64,000 nt of DNA from a virus: IMG/VR virus record IMGVR_UViG_3300027779_000018, positions 17,952 through 81,951 of that record; one strand, written 5' to 3'. The notes beneath the pieces are model-generated. The model was not told where the DNA came from. It searched no databases and worked only from the letters and a program-made list of their open reading frames with translations. Of this stretch, positions 22,879 to 31,434 are shown in pieces. The position numbers were made by a program, and so were the translations under genes. The first letter of the stretch is position 1. Each line of letters opens with the position of its first letter.

Positions 22879-23187
22879 ATGCCAATTTATGAATTTGAGA
22901 ATCTAGAGACTAATGAATGTTTTGAACTTCTCTTATCCTTTTCAGGAAAAGATGAATACCTGAAAGACAACCCCAATATTGCACAACGACATTTTAAAGC
23001 ACCTAATATTGTAGGTGGTCATGGTGATCGTGTAAAGGTAGATGATGGGTTTAAAGCAGTTCTATCAAAAGTTGGTGAAGCATATCCCGGCTCAAATTTA
23101 GATAAACAAGTAAACAAACAAACAGCCAAGTCCATAAAGACACGAGGTATTGTCGAAAAACATATGGACATACAGGGTAAAAAGTAG
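22879..23187 (+). CDS. conserved small phage protein, MPIYEF type
   Basis: 102 residues starting MPIYEFENLETNECFELLLS. The start resembles FmdB-type zinc-ribbon proteins, but the zinc cysteines are missing. Similar proteins are common in T4-like marine phages, function unknown. AAAGGAAACAA precedes the ATG. Confidence 0.65.
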   Translation: MPIYEFENLETNECFELLLSFSGKDEYLKDNPNIAQRHFKAPNIVGGHGDRVKVDDGFKAVLSKVGEAYPGSNLDKQVNKQTAKSIKTRGIVEKHMDIQGKK

Positions 23188-23199
23188 TAAAATATAACT

Positions 23200-23862
23200 A
23201 TGGAAAATTTAATAGCATTAGGTGATTTAGAATCACTACCAATGAATCGAATATCAGAGAACGGTAAGAGATTTTATCTTACACCTGAAGGTCAGAAATA
23301 TCCAAGTGTCACAACTGTCACTGGATTACTTTCAGGAGATCATATCAAGTTGTGGAGAGAACGAGTCGGTGAAGAAGAAGCCAACCGTATCTCAAATGCA
23401 GCTACAAAACGAGGGACAAGAATGCACTCGTTGTTTGAACAGTATCTTCGTGCAGAAGAAGATGTTACATTTGATAACATTATGGAATCATCTATGTTCG
23501 AAGCTGTCCAACCTATGTTGGATGAGATTATTCCAATTGCATTGGAAGCACCATTACACTCTAATTATTTACAGATGGCAGGACAAGTAGATTGTGTTGG
23601 TATCTTTGATAACCAGTTATGTGTAATAGATTTTAAAACCTCATCCAAGTACAAGGAAGAGTACATGGCAGAACCGTGGTTTCATCAGATGACTGCATAT
23701 GCAATTATGGTAGAAGAACTTACAGGTGAAGAGGTAGCAGAAATTATAGCTATCGTTGGAGTCGATGGTGGTGGGTGTCAGGTGTTTACAGCCGACCCAA
23801 GAGAGTATGTGGACAAACTCACTGAGTTGAGAAACAGATATAGAATTTTATATGGAGTATAA
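23200..23862 (+). CDS. PD-(D/E)XK exonuclease, MGME1/RecB-like
   Basis: 220 residues with the RecB-family nuclease pattern: H76 and E80 in TRMHSLFE, D131 in GQVDCVG, D144-F-K146-T in VIDFKTSS, and Q164 in FHQMTAYAI (motif III). It should degrade DNA, in recombination, repair or host DNA breakdown. It sits in the operon leading to gp33-like, gp59 and gp32. Confidence 0.88.
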   Translation: MENLIALGDLESLPMNRISENGKRFYLTPEGQKYPSVTTVTGLLSGDHIKLWRERVGEEEANRISNAATKRGTRMHSLFEQYLRAEEDVTFDNIMESSMFEAVQPMLDEIIPIALEAPLHSNYLQMAGQVDCVGIFDNQLCVIDFKTSSKYKEEYMAEPWFHQMTAYAIMVEELTGEEVAEIIAIVGVDGGGCQVFTADPREYVDKLTELRNRYRILYGV

Positions 23863-23864
23863 AG

Positions 23865-24098
23865 ATGATAAGTAAAAAAGAATTCACAGAGCAGGTCGAA
23901 CAGATTCTTCTCAGATCAAACACAGACGTAATGGACGCAATCATTACAGTGTGTGATAAGAATAATATGGAACCTGAATCTGCAAAGAGATTTATATCAC
24001 AACCCCTGAAGGAGAAACTTGAAGCAGAAGCACAAGGTCTCAATATGGTTAATCGTGGTAAGTCAGGTCGTGGTAGTATAGTTGGTTTTTTCGAATAG
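23865..24098 (+). CDS. gp33: gp33-like late-transcription coactivator
   Basis: 77 residues aligning with the C-terminal two thirds of T4 gp33: FTEQVEQILLRSNTDVMDAI, CDKNNMEPESAKRFIS and LKEKLEAEAQGLNM match in order and spacing, and the hydrophobic C-terminus (VGFFE) fits the sliding-clamp-binding tail. gp33 bridges RNA polymerase and the clamp at TATAAATA promoters, which this window contains. It is shorter than T4 gp33 (112 aa). Confidence 0.82.
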   Translation: MISKKEFTEQVEQILLRSNTDVMDAIITVCDKNNMEPESAKRFISQPLKEKLEAEAQGLNMVNRGKSGRGSIVGFFE

Positions 24099-24107
24099 GA
24101 GTTAATA

Positions 24108-24386
24108 ATGAAAAAAGGTGATATCGTAACAGTGGTTACAATTAGTGGAGAGTACGTTGGAAAACTAGTCTCACTTGAAGACGCAACAGTAGAGTTGAAA
24201 GACCCTAAAATGATTTTATCAAATCCAACTGATGGTAGTATGGGATTTGCAAAAGGACTAGCTGCAACAGGAATGGAAAATCCTACATCAGCAGTATTCC
24301 AACAAGTAGTATTTGTAGTTCCTACAAATGAGAAAGTAGCAGAGGCCCACTTAACTGCAACAAGTGGATTGGTGTTAGCGAAGTAG
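24108..24386 (+). CDS. small beta-barrel (Sm-like?) protein
   Basis: 92 residues: MKKGDIVTVVTISGEYVGKL then short strands (ATVELKDPKMIL) in the order of an Sm/LSm or SH3-like barrel. Frequently found near gp59/gp33 in marine T4-like phages. AGGAG precedes the ATG. RNA binding is possible but not shown. Confidence 0.6.
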   Translation: MKKGDIVTVVTISGEYVGKLVSLEDATVELKDPKMILSNPTDGSMGFAKGLAATGMENPTSAVFQQVVFVVPTNEKVAEAHLTATSGLVLAK

Positions 24387-24980
24387 ATGACGAGTCGTGA
24401 TGGTTACGATGCATACACATTATACCTTGGTATAAAATTGCACTTCCATTCTGAGAGTTACGATTTCGTTAAGTATAACGGAAAGGTTAAATCAGACATC
24501 AACTCATTTTTAAAAAGAAAGGACAAATACCATTTCGGTAAGTTGTTCAAAACTTATAAACAAGACCTACAAGATTTTTATATAGCAAACCTATCCTTTA
24601 AAGATTATTGGGCAGGTGACTTGTTGGATAAAGAATGTGACAAACGGTACAAGGAATGGAAGAACCGTAATCAGAAACTTGGTTACATGTTTGAAACCGA
24701 AGTGTCCGATCTGTTGGGGAAGTTTAAAATTGAGACACAACTTAAGGTTGTCAATGGTCAACATCCTCGTCTACTCAAAGCATACATGAGTAAACAGATA
24801 AGTCTAGAAACTATTTGTATCATGGATGAGATAATAGGTTTCACTAAAGATTGGGACACACTTATATCTGAACAGATAGTGTATCCTGATTTACGAATAA
24901 AGATAAACAAGTACAAGTCATTCCTTACATATGACCAATCCAAATACAAGACTAAACTTATAGAATTATGTACGAAGTAA
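24387..24980 (+). CDS. gp59: gp59 helicase loader
   Basis: 197 residues matching T4 gp59, which loads the gp41 helicase on gp32-coated forks. YTLYLGIKLHFHSESYDFVKYNGKV corresponds to the T4 start region (positions ~10-34), RKDKYHFGKLFKTYK to its Arg/Lys-rich segment, and the C-terminal all-helical half also agrees. The ATG directly follows the previous stop. Confidence 0.88.
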   Translation: MTSRDGYDAYTLYLGIKLHFHSESYDFVKYNGKVKSDINSFLKRKDKYHFGKLFKTYKQDLQDFYIANLSFKDYWAGDLLDKECDKRYKEWKNRNQKLGYMFETEVSDLLGKFKIETQLKVVNGQHPRLLKAYMSKQISLETICIMDEIIGFTKDWDTLISEQIVYPDLRIKINKYKSFLTYDQSKYKTKLIELCTK

Positions 24981-25690
24981 CAATTGTAGGAAACGGCCCA
25001 AGTCGATTGGGTTGTGATCTTAGTAATATAACCCATGAAGTGTGGGGGTGTAATGCAATCTTCCGTGACACTAAAGATTGTGATATAGTGTTTGCAGTTG
25101 ACATGCCAATGCAGAAAGAGATAGTCGAGTCGGGTTACTATAGAGGTAACCTAGTTGCATTCGCAGATATAGAACCATTGGATATTATGATGATGGAGTT
25201 GATGAAGCCCGGCTTTGAATATACACATAGTGTCAATGTTAGTGTCAAAGATGATGATACTCATTTTATTATTCAGGGAAATGCAACCGAAACAGATTTT
25301 TTGGGTCTTGTAAATCCCCATCTCATTGTTACATATAACGATACAATGTTAAGAAATTTATTGACTGGAATGTCTGCATTAGGATTTGCAATGTTACAGG
25401 GATATGAAAGAATCAACCTAATCGGGTTTGATGGTTTGGAACACTTAGGTGAACCAGCAAATATTTATGAAGGTAGTATTAACTATCCGACTAAATACAC
25501 AACAGAGGATTCTGTACTTAGTGTACAGAGGTCTCAGTTCATAGCACTACTAGAATGGTACTATGGAAAAGGTTCAATATACTGGCAAAACCCTCTAGAC
25601 AAAGAGGACGAAATCAAGTATAATGAACTATCTTATTATGAAATAAGTGAAGAATGGATTTTAGGTCAAGGCTTGAAATCTTTAATATGA
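24968..25690 (+). CDS. hypothetical protein, DUF115/Rossmann-like
   Basis: 240 residues beginning MYEVTIVGNGPSRLGCDLSN, with GCNAIFRDT and IVFAVDMPMQ following; later MSALGFAMLQGYERINLIGF. The Gly-rich start and order of strands resemble DUF115-type sugar/nucleotide-binding proteins. It overlaps gp59 by 13 nt and precedes gp32. Actual function unknown. Confidence 0.65.
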   Translation: MYEVTIVGNGPSRLGCDLSNITHEVWGCNAIFRDTKDCDIVFAVDMPMQKEIVESGYYRGNLVAFADIEPLDIMMMELMKPGFEYTHSVNVSVKDDDTHFIIQGNATETDFLGLVNPHLIVTYNDTMLRNLLTGMSALGFAMLQGYERINLIGFDGLEHLGEPANIYEGSINYPTKYTTEDSVLSVQRSQFIALLEWYYGKGSIYWQNPLDKEDEIKYNELSYYEISEEWILGQGLKSLI

Positions 25691-25730
25691 TAAAATTGTT
25701 AATAAAATTGTAATACAATAGGAGAATACA

Positions 25731-26630
25731 ATGTCAAGTAGTTTAGATAAACTAAGAGCAGCAATGGAAACTGCTTCCCCATCTGATGGTGGAAAACAAA
25801 AATCCTTTAATGACGAAAGAGTGTGGAAACCTGAACTGGATAAAACTGGTAATGGATATGCAGTAGTTCGTTTTTTACCAACCCCCGATGGAGAAGAGAT
25901 GCCTTGGGTATCTTATTTCGATCATGGCTTTCAAGGGCCAGGTGGATGGTATATTGAGAAGTCTTTAACGACTCTTAATAAAAAAGACCCTGTAAGTGAA
26001 TATAACACTTCGTTATGGAACACTGGAATTGAAGCAAACAAAGAGATTGCAAGGAAACAAAAACGCAGACTGCATTATGTTTCTAATGTCTATGTTGTTT
26101 CTGATCCTAAGAATCCTGATAACGAAGGTAAAGTGTTCATGTATAGGTTCGGAAAGAAAATCTTCGAACAGTTAAAAGAAGCAATCTCACCAGCATTTGA
26201 AGATGAGAAAGCAATCAATCCTTTTGACTTAAGAGATGAAGGTGCAAACTTCAAAATCAAAATTAGAAAAGTTGATGGTTATTGGAACTACGACAAATCT
26301 GAGTTTGATGCAACAGCACCTTTGTTTGATGATGAGGCAAAACTAAACTCAGTGTTTAGTCAAGTGCATTCATTGTCAGGTGTAATTGCCCCAAGTGAAT
26401 TCAAGTCTTATGAAGAACTCAAAGAGAAGCTTCAACGAGTACTTGGAACTGTTGGGTCAACATCTACTGCTGAATCAGTTGCAGAAGACATGGACGAAGT
26501 TCCGTGGGCTAATGTGAATACTGAGACAGTAGCAGTTGAACCAGTAATTGAAAGTGTATCCCCTTCGGCTGGAACTAGTTCCGATGAAGTAGATGCAATG
26601 GATTACTTTAAGAAGTTAGCTCAAGACTAA
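25731..26630 (+). CDS. gp32: gp32 single-stranded DNA-binding protein, cysteine-free
   Basis: 299 residues clearly homologous to T4 gp32: N-terminal LAST-like region, OB core with WYIEKS, NEGKVFMYRFGKKIF and GANFKIKIRKVDGYWNYDKS, and an acidic tail ending DAMDYFKKLAQD. The T4 zinc ligands are lost: positions of C77, C87 and C90 are S78, D86 and S89, while H65 remains; the whole protein has no Cys. AGGAG precedes the ATG. It coats single-stranded DNA in replication and recombination. Confidence 0.95.
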   Translation: MSSSLDKLRAAMETASPSDGGKQKSFNDERVWKPELDKTGNGYAVVRFLPTPDGEEMPWVSYFDHGFQGPGGWYIEKSLTTLNKKDPVSEYNTSLWNTGIEANKEIARKQKRRLHYVSNVYVVSDPKNPDNEGKVFMYRFGKKIFEQLKEAISPAFEDEKAINPFDLRDEGANFKIKIRKVDGYWNYDKSEFDATAPLFDDEAKLNSVFSQVHSLSGVIAPSEFKSYEELKEKLQRVLGTVGSTSTAESVAEDMDEVPWANVNTETVAVEPVIESVSPSAGTSSDEVDAMDYFKKLAQD

Positions 26631-26658
26631 CTTCGATTGGGGTGCATAGGTTTTAATT

Positions 26659-26826
26659 ATGAATATTTGTGATAAGTCTATGCATTCACTGAGACCGTGG
26701 ATTAAGGGGGTACTCAGTAAGGGTAAGGTTGACAGCATTAAAGCGGGTCAATCGGTGTGGAGCGGGTATGCTGTAAGGCGTGGGGCGACTACACACTTTT
26801 TTAATATAGATAGAATAGGACTTTAA
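26659..26826 (+). CDS. tiny hypothetical protein (55 aa)
   Basis: Frame MNICDKSMHSLRPWIKGVLS ... YAVRRGATTHFFNIDRIGL filling the gap between gp32 and the bS21 gene, ending one base before the latter's ATG. Ribosome-binding site weak. Basic, possibly nucleic-acid-binding; unrecognised. Confidence 0.45.
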   Translation: MNICDKSMHSLRPWIKGVLSKGKVDSIKAGQSVWSGYAVRRGATTHFFNIDRIGL

Positions 26827-27069
26827 ATGCCACAAGTAACACCGAAATACAATCCTAAGACGAGACAGTCAGAATCGTTTGATGGATTATTACGGCGTTT
26901 TAAAAAGGCATGTGACAATGCAGGGATTATTCAAGAAGTCCGTGACAGGGAATATTACGAGAAACCTAATCAGGTTAAACATAAGAAACTTCAGCAACAA
27001 AAGAGACGTAAGAAACTTGAAGCAATTAAGAAATCTAAAGAGAGTGGTCGTTCTCGACATCCTTGGTGA
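26827..27069 (+). CDS. rpsU: phage ribosomal protein bS21
   Basis: 80 residues matching bS21: after a short phage-specific N-terminus, [18 protein letters not shown] and [11 protein letters not shown] are the family signature, followed by a Lys/Arg-rich helix ([20 protein letters not shown]). It would bind the host 30S subunit near the anti-Shine-Dalgarno region and may bias initiation toward phage mRNAs. Phage bS21 genes are known from marine phages including pelagiphages. Confidence 0.92.
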   Translation: MPQVTPKYNPKTRQSESFDGLLRRFKKACDNAGIIQEVRDREYYEKPNQVKHKKLQQQKRRKKLEAIKKSKESGRSRHPW

Positions 27070-27075
27070 TAGATC

Positions 27076-27282
27076 ATGAATCCCATCAATGGCAAGGGGT
27101 CTAAGAGAAGACCCGAATCAGGTAATTCCTACGGTGATAATTGGGAGTTAATCTATGGAAAGACAAATCCAGTTAAAAAGAATATGGATAAATTTCATAA
27201 ACCTTCAACCCATCCTGATAAAACTAAGTATAACCGAAAGGTAACTAAAGCAGATATCCTTAAAGGGCCTGACTTTAGCTAA
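27076..27282 (+). CDS. hypothetical basic protein (68 aa)
   Basis: Starts MNPINGKGSKRRPESGNSYG; Lys/Pro/Asn-rich, likely disordered. Short proteins starting NPINGKGSKRRP occur in related phages, function unknown. It ends 1 nt from the end of the convergent tail gene; no terminator is visible between them. Confidence 0.65.
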   Translation: MNPINGKGSKRRPESGNSYGDNWELIYGKTNPVKKNMDKFHKPSTHPDKTKYNRKVTKADILKGPDFS

Positions 27283-27283
27283 C

Positions 27284-29257
27284 TTAATTTGCGTATTGCA
27301 ATGTATGGTCTTGGTCAGTGGTAACTTGGTGGCCAATAACTGTTTGACCCCCAGTCACAATTGAAGAATTATCAGCAATTGATGAGGTATTAATGTTGTT
27401 CATATTCAATTCTTTTCTTTCTCTTGCATCTTCGGTAGCGTTTGCTAAATCATCTCCACCACTAACAGTTTCTTTCACTGCTTTCCAACCTTTGCTTAAG
27501 TTAGTTTCAACTTCAATGGAATTGTCCATTAGCGCTTGGTCAATAACTGCTTGAGAGTTCTCACCCCCTACAACGGCTTCCCCTAAGTCAGTAGCCATGT
27601 CATCACCTGCTTTACCACCTAGAAGACCACCTACAATTGCACCACCAACTCCACCAAGGAAACCACCTATTGCAGTTCCTATGCCGGGCCCGAAGAAAGA
27701 ACCAATAAATGCACCAGCTTTAGCACCAGCGGCTCCACCTGCGAGGGCCCCTGCGAACGCACCAGTAGCTTTACCAGTTGAACCCACTAAATTAGCTTCA
27801 TGAGCAGTTTCGAGTTTTTCAAATTCATCATCAGACATGTCTCTCATCTCACCATCGGCACCTTTAATTTTGAGTGTTCCTGCTTCTCTTTGTTTCTTAA
27901 GTGCTTCAAACTTAGACATTTGTTCATCTACGTCAACGGCACCTTCTACAACTGCACCGATGATCGGTAACTTTTTAACTATAGCACCTAAACCTTTTTT
28001 AAGACCACTCCACATTCCACCTGATTTAGCAACTTCTTTAACAACATCATCACCGGCTTTTAAACCTTGTCCTTGTCCTTTAAATCGTTTGTCGGGTGTG
28101 CCATCTGCTTTTAATTTGACACCTTTAGGCACTTTGTCCATCTTCGGTTTTGGTGGGAAGAGTTTAGAAAATCTATTTTGTAACCCTTTCCAACCTTTAG
28201 CAACCATGTCAGCGCCTGACTGAATAACTTTACCAGCACCCTCAATAGCCTTCTTTACTGCGGTAGCTGCACCAGTAAATGCGCCTGCCTCAAACGCAGC
28301 CAAAATCAGACCAATTGCGGCCCCAATTGCTATAATGGGTAATAAAATACCAGCAGATATCAAGAGCAATGAAGTAGTGATACCCAACAATAAGAAGCCA
28401 AGTCTTTTCGATATCTTCTCTAGTGTTCCAGTATTATCCTCTTGTTGATCTATGCCATCCTGCTGACCTTCCAATCGTTCCTCATCCATTTCTAAACTTT
28501 TATTCATGAAACCACCCAACTTTTTAATTGGGGTAGCAAGAAAACCAACCACATCCTTAGCTGCTGACCATTGTTTTGTAATTGCATCTAGGGGCGCAGC
28601 GATATCAACGAGACCACCAGTCATGGTTTTTATACCAGCAGTGAATTTATCAAACCCATCACTGTTGTTGGCCTCTTCCATCTGTTTGAGTTTCTCATCG
28701 TTTATTTCTTTGGCAGCTAACTGATATTTTTCTGATTCCTTTTCTTCAATCTCAATTCTTTTATCTACACTAGATAGAATTTGTTCTTCTGTTTTTTTTC
28801 TTTTATCTTGTAACTCTTCAATAGATTTCATCTGATTATTAAGAGCTGCCCCCTGAAGCTTCGCACTCACTTCAATTTTATCAGCAATTTTTTTATCGAG
28901 CTCACCAAGTTTATTAGTCGATTTAAGTGCAGTTTCAAGTCTGTCTGTTCTTTCTTGTTCCAAGGTCTCTCGTATTTTGAGGGAGTCCTTAACAGCTTGA
29001 TTAACTTTTATGAACTCAGAGTCGTTTTTAAATTTCTCTTGAACTTTTAGAGATTTACGAGCAGCTAGTGCAGACGCGAATGTATCAGAAGAGTTGTTAG
29101 CGATGTCAGCTGCAGCTTTAGCCACATCAACATTGATATCTTTTAAGTTATTAATAACACCTTTAAATGCAGAAGGAAGCTTGGCACTAACCTTGGTTAA
29201 TTCCTTAGTGTTCTTTAATATCTCTTTATTTTGATCTGCTACTGAGTCCTTGGCCAT
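27284..29257 (-). CDS. tape-measure / tail-hub candidate (657 aa)
   Basis: Residues ~1-210 are coiled coils; ~285-330 a long hydrophobic segment (LGITTSLLLISAGILLPIIA and on); ~505-565 a Gly/Ala-zipper stretch (GAFAGALAGGAAGAKAGAFI, then GGFLGGVGGAIVGG). Coiled coil plus membrane-active segments is typical of tail tape-measure proteins, and the gene follows the gp26-like chaperone gene as tape measures do elsewhere. T4 gp29 is 590 aa; direct similarity to it is not evident to me. Last gene of the minus-strand tail operon. Confidence 0.6.
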   Translation of the reverse strand: MAKDSVADQNKEILKNTKELTKVSAKLPSAFKGVINNLKDINVDVAKAAADIANNSSDTFASALAARKSLKVQEKFKNDSEFIKVNQAVKDSLKIRETLEQERTDRLETALKSTNKLGELDKKIADKIEVSAKLQGAALNNQMKSIEELQDKRKKTEEQILSSVDKRIEIEEKESEKYQLAAKEINDEKLKQMEEANNSDGFDKFTAGIKTMTGGLVDIAAPLDAITKQWSAAKDVVGFLATPIKKLGGFMNKSLEMDEERLEGQQDGIDQQEDNTGTLEKISKRLGFLLLGITTSLLLISAGILLPIIAIGAAIGLILAAFEAGAFTGAATAVKKAIEGAGKVIQSGADMVAKGWKGLQNRFSKLFPPKPKMDKVPKGVKLKADGTPDKRFKGQGQGLKAGDDVVKEVAKSGGMWSGLKKGLGAIVKKLPIIGAVVEGAVDVDEQMSKFEALKKQREAGTLKIKGADGEMRDMSDDEFEKLETAHEANLVGSTGKATGAFAGALAGGAAGAKAGAFIGSFFGPGIGTAIGGFLGGVGGAIVGGLLGGKAGDDMATDLGEAVVGGENSQAVIDQALMDNSIEVETNLSKGWKAVKETVSGGDDLANATEDARERKELNMNNINTSSIADNSSIVTGGQTVIGHQVTTDQDHTLQYAN

Positions 29258-29269
29258 TTATTTTTCTCT

Positions 29270-29653
29270 TTATTTTCCGAATGCTTTTCCAGCTTCTGAT
29301 ATACCGAATGCACCTAGTGTAACTACAACAAATGATGTGTAGATAGTTTCAGATACTTTCAAGTCCATATCAAATGCTAATGCTGTAACTAAATCTGTTA
29401 TTCCAAACACGACCATCAATGCAAATGAAGTGAATCCTATGATTGCTTTTTCATTAACATCGTTATCATCTAAGAACAACATTCCAAATGTTCTCTTAGG
29501 TGGTTCAAGTTGATTTCGTGCTTTAACAGCATCTTCCTTCATCTCCTTGATTCGATCTTCTTGGTCATCGAGTTTTTCGATAAGTGCCATGTACTTATCT
29601 AAATCTATTTCAACTTCATTGCCACCCGATTTCTTATCGTCATCGTCGCTCAT
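29270..29653 (-). CDS. two-TM membrane protein, holin-like
   Basis: 127 residues: acidic coiled-coil N-terminus (EIDLDKYMALIEKLDDQEDR), then two hydrophobic helices (IIGFTSFALMVVFGITDLVT and IYTSFVVVTLGAFGISEAGK). Topology fits a class II holin, but its position in the tail operon, between the gp26-like gene and the tape-measure candidate, also allows a tail or injection role. AGGAATAAAA precedes the ATG. Confidence 0.6.
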   Translation of the reverse strand: MSDDDDKKSGGNEVEIDLDKYMALIEKLDDQEDRIKEMKEDAVKARNQLEPPKRTFGMLFLDDNDVNEKAIIGFTSFALMVVFGITDLVTALAFDMDLKVSETIYTSFVVVTLGAFGISEAGKAFGK

Positions 29654-29730
29654 TTTTATTCCTCTATATTAAAAATTAAAAAATCACTTCACCGACACAT
29701 AATTAATCTATTACTATCATTTGATCGTAC

Positions 29731-29919
29731 CTACTGGTTACGAGCTTGTGTTTGTCTATCCTTTTCTTCCTCTAGCCAATTCAGCAACAGAGAAATGTAT
29801 ATCTCTCTTTCCCATGGTATCATACTTTCTAGTTCTGTTAAACTGTACTTATGATGTTGCATCAATTGAAAGTTAGTTTTATAATAGTTTACTAAACTTT
29901 CATGAGAAAGAGATATTAA
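29731..29919 (-). CDS. gp26 C-terminal extension in -1 frame (frameshift product)
   Basis: A 62-codon frame after the gp26-like gene with no good start: LISLSHESLVNYYKTNFQLM, then SLTELESMIPWEREIYISLL and NWLEEEKDRQTQARNQ. The helical, Trp-Glu-containing sequence looks coding and resembles the T part of lambda-type G/GT tail chaperones. It is in the -1 frame relative to gp26 and joins it at the T8 run, giving a 296-aa fusion. Internal ATG 20 codons in has no ribosome-binding site. From 29654 to 29730 there is nothing. Confidence 0.6.
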   Translation of the reverse strand, partial: LISLSHESLVNYYKTNFQLMQHHKYSLTELESMIPWEREIYISLLLNWLEEEKDRQTQARNQ

Positions 29920-30620
29920 AAAAAATCTGATAGACCTCTAAGTGTTGAGGTATTTTTAGTACCACAAACATTACAGTCAAATTCCACCACCTCTTCAATG
30001 GTAGGAATTTGTTCGAAGAAGTCATTCAACTTCTCCATCTGATCTATTGTTAAACTCTCAATGAATTCAACAAGTTCTGCATCCTGAATTTCATCAGCTG
30101 TATATACAGTTTCTTCATCATATATACTTTCAATTCCGTATTTTAACAACTCAACAATTCTATCACTTGTCTCTTTCGAGTCAACCATTGCTAATTGTTT
30201 GGTTGATGGATAACGAAGAGTGACACCTAGTGTATCGGATAGTGCAATTGTTGGGTCAACAACTTGGTCAGAGAATTTAACTTTAACTTCTGATAAATCA
30301 ACTTCAACTTCTCCTGAACCTACACATCCTGTTTTATTACAGTACAATGCTACCTTAGTTGTTTCTCCTATCGACTTTGCTCTAATTTGTAAAAACAAAT
30401 ATTCCAAGTCAAAGATAGGTAGTTTATCCGAATCAACCTTTCCATCTGTAACAGCTGTAACTAAACTTTTAACTGCACCAAGAGTTTCCATGTTGTCTTG
30501 ACTTTCTTTTGCAAGTAGCAAGTACTTTTGTTCTTTCACTAGAAAAGGTCGAAACTCAACTTCCCTTCCCCCGCTTAATTGACACTTAAACTTAGGTGCC
30601 TTTTGGATTGGTAATCCCAT
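29916..30620 (-). CDS. gp26: gp26-like baseplate hub / tail-assembly protein
   Basis: 234 residues resembling T4 gp26 (T4_baseplate family). LVKEQKYLLLAKES near the N-terminus and the C-terminal EFDCNVCGTKNTSTLRGLSD with C216/C219 are typical; C94/C99 (YCNKTGC) could complete a zinc site. T4 gp26 acts in hub assembly. Here an 8-T run at the stop suggests frameshifting into a tail extension. Confidence 0.8.
   Translation of the reverse strand: MGLPIQKAPKFKCQLSGGREVEFRPFLVKEQKYLLLAKESQDNMETLGAVKSLVTAVTDGKVDSDKLPIFDLEYLFLQIRAKSIGETTKVALYCNKTGCVGSGEVEVDLSEVKVKFSDQVVDPTIALSDTLGVTLRYPSTKQLAMVDSKETSDRIVELLKYGIESIYDEETVYTADEIQDAELVEFIESLTIDQMEKLNDFFEQIPTIEEVVEFDCNVCGTKNTSTLRGLSDFF
29919..29925 (-). 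promoter_or_regulatory. putative -1 ribosomal frameshift slippery site
   Basis: The gp26 gene ends GAT TTT TTT TAA. The heptamer T TTT TTT lets both tRNA-Phe re-pair one base back, avoiding the stop and continuing in the extension frame. Confidence 0.6.
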
Positions 30621-30639
30621 AATTTACTCCATATTGTAA

Positions 30640-31434
30640 TTAACCACCACCACCGAATAAATTATTAATCTGTGTGGTTCTCGTATCTAGATTTGATAAA
30701 GTCTTGTTAAATTTTCCACCTTTACCAAATCGGTCTAATATTTTTCCACCCTCTAATAGTGAATCTAATATTACTCGTCCTTTATTTAGTGCAGACCGTT
30801 CAGGTGCAGCCACATATTCTGACTCCCAATTCCTAAACGCAATCGTACATGTAAATTTCATTATTTCGTCACTAGTTCCCCGATTCAACTCTTGAGGTTC
30901 AAACTTAATAGGGTATGCTTCATATAGATTAACCTTTAAGGCCTTCTTCCCATCCAGTCTATGTTGAATGATCTCAACTTTGCCAATGTAATCATCGTAC
31001 CATGACATACTTGGATTAAGTACACTACCAGTTTCATCATTTGTAGTACCTATAACATTTCCCTCTACATCTTTTTTCATAGTGGATGGTGCAGAACTGA
31101 ATACTATTTGTTGCCATGCTTCAATGATTAATCTATCTGCAAAGTGTTGGTCACATATAAAGGTAAAATCCATTGAACCACCTGAACCATCTATTGTACC
31201 AGTTGGCATTTGTCTTACTTGACCATACTCAGAAAATGATTTAACTTCAAGTTCTCTGCCTGGCAATTGACATGATTCTAATCTTACACCCATTAATTTT
31301 GATTCGGTCAACACATCATTGGAAAAACTGTTTGGTAGAAAGAAGTTTGCATCGAAACGGTTCGGCCTTGCACCCGAATCAAAATTATATTTTAGTTCGT
31401 CTATACTGGTGCCTTTTCTTGTAAAAATTGACAT
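30640..31434 (-). CDS. gp54: gp54-like baseplate/tail-tube initiator
   Basis: 264 residues with the T4 tube-fold pattern shared by gp19, gp48 and gp54: DANFFLPNSF, SCQLPGRELEVKSFSEYGQV, FTFICDQHFADRLIIEAWQQ, YDDYIGKVEI and NLYEAYPIKFEPQELN. Length is between gp19 (163) and gp54 (320); since gp48 is encoded at 32491, gp54 is the better label. Its ATG overlaps the stop of the upstream gene by 1 nt. Confidence 0.72.
   Translation of the reverse strand: MSIFTRKGTSIDELKYNFDSGARPNRFDANFFLPNSFSNDVLTESKLMGVRLESCQLPGRELEVKSFSEYGQVRQMPTGTIDGSGGSMDFTFICDQHFADRLIIEAWQQIVFSSAPSTMKKDVEGNVIGTTNDETGSVLNPSMSWYDDYIGKVEIIQHRLDGKKALKVNLYEAYPIKFEPQELNRGTSDEIMKFTCTIAFRNWESEYVAAPERSALNKGRVILDSLLEGGKILDRFGKGGKFNKTLSNLDTRTTQINNLFGGGG

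Noticed and set aside
27597-28724. Plus-strand Pro/Ala/Ser-rich frames opposite the tape-measure candidate
   Set aside because: Antisense shadows of its Gly/Ala-rich sequence.
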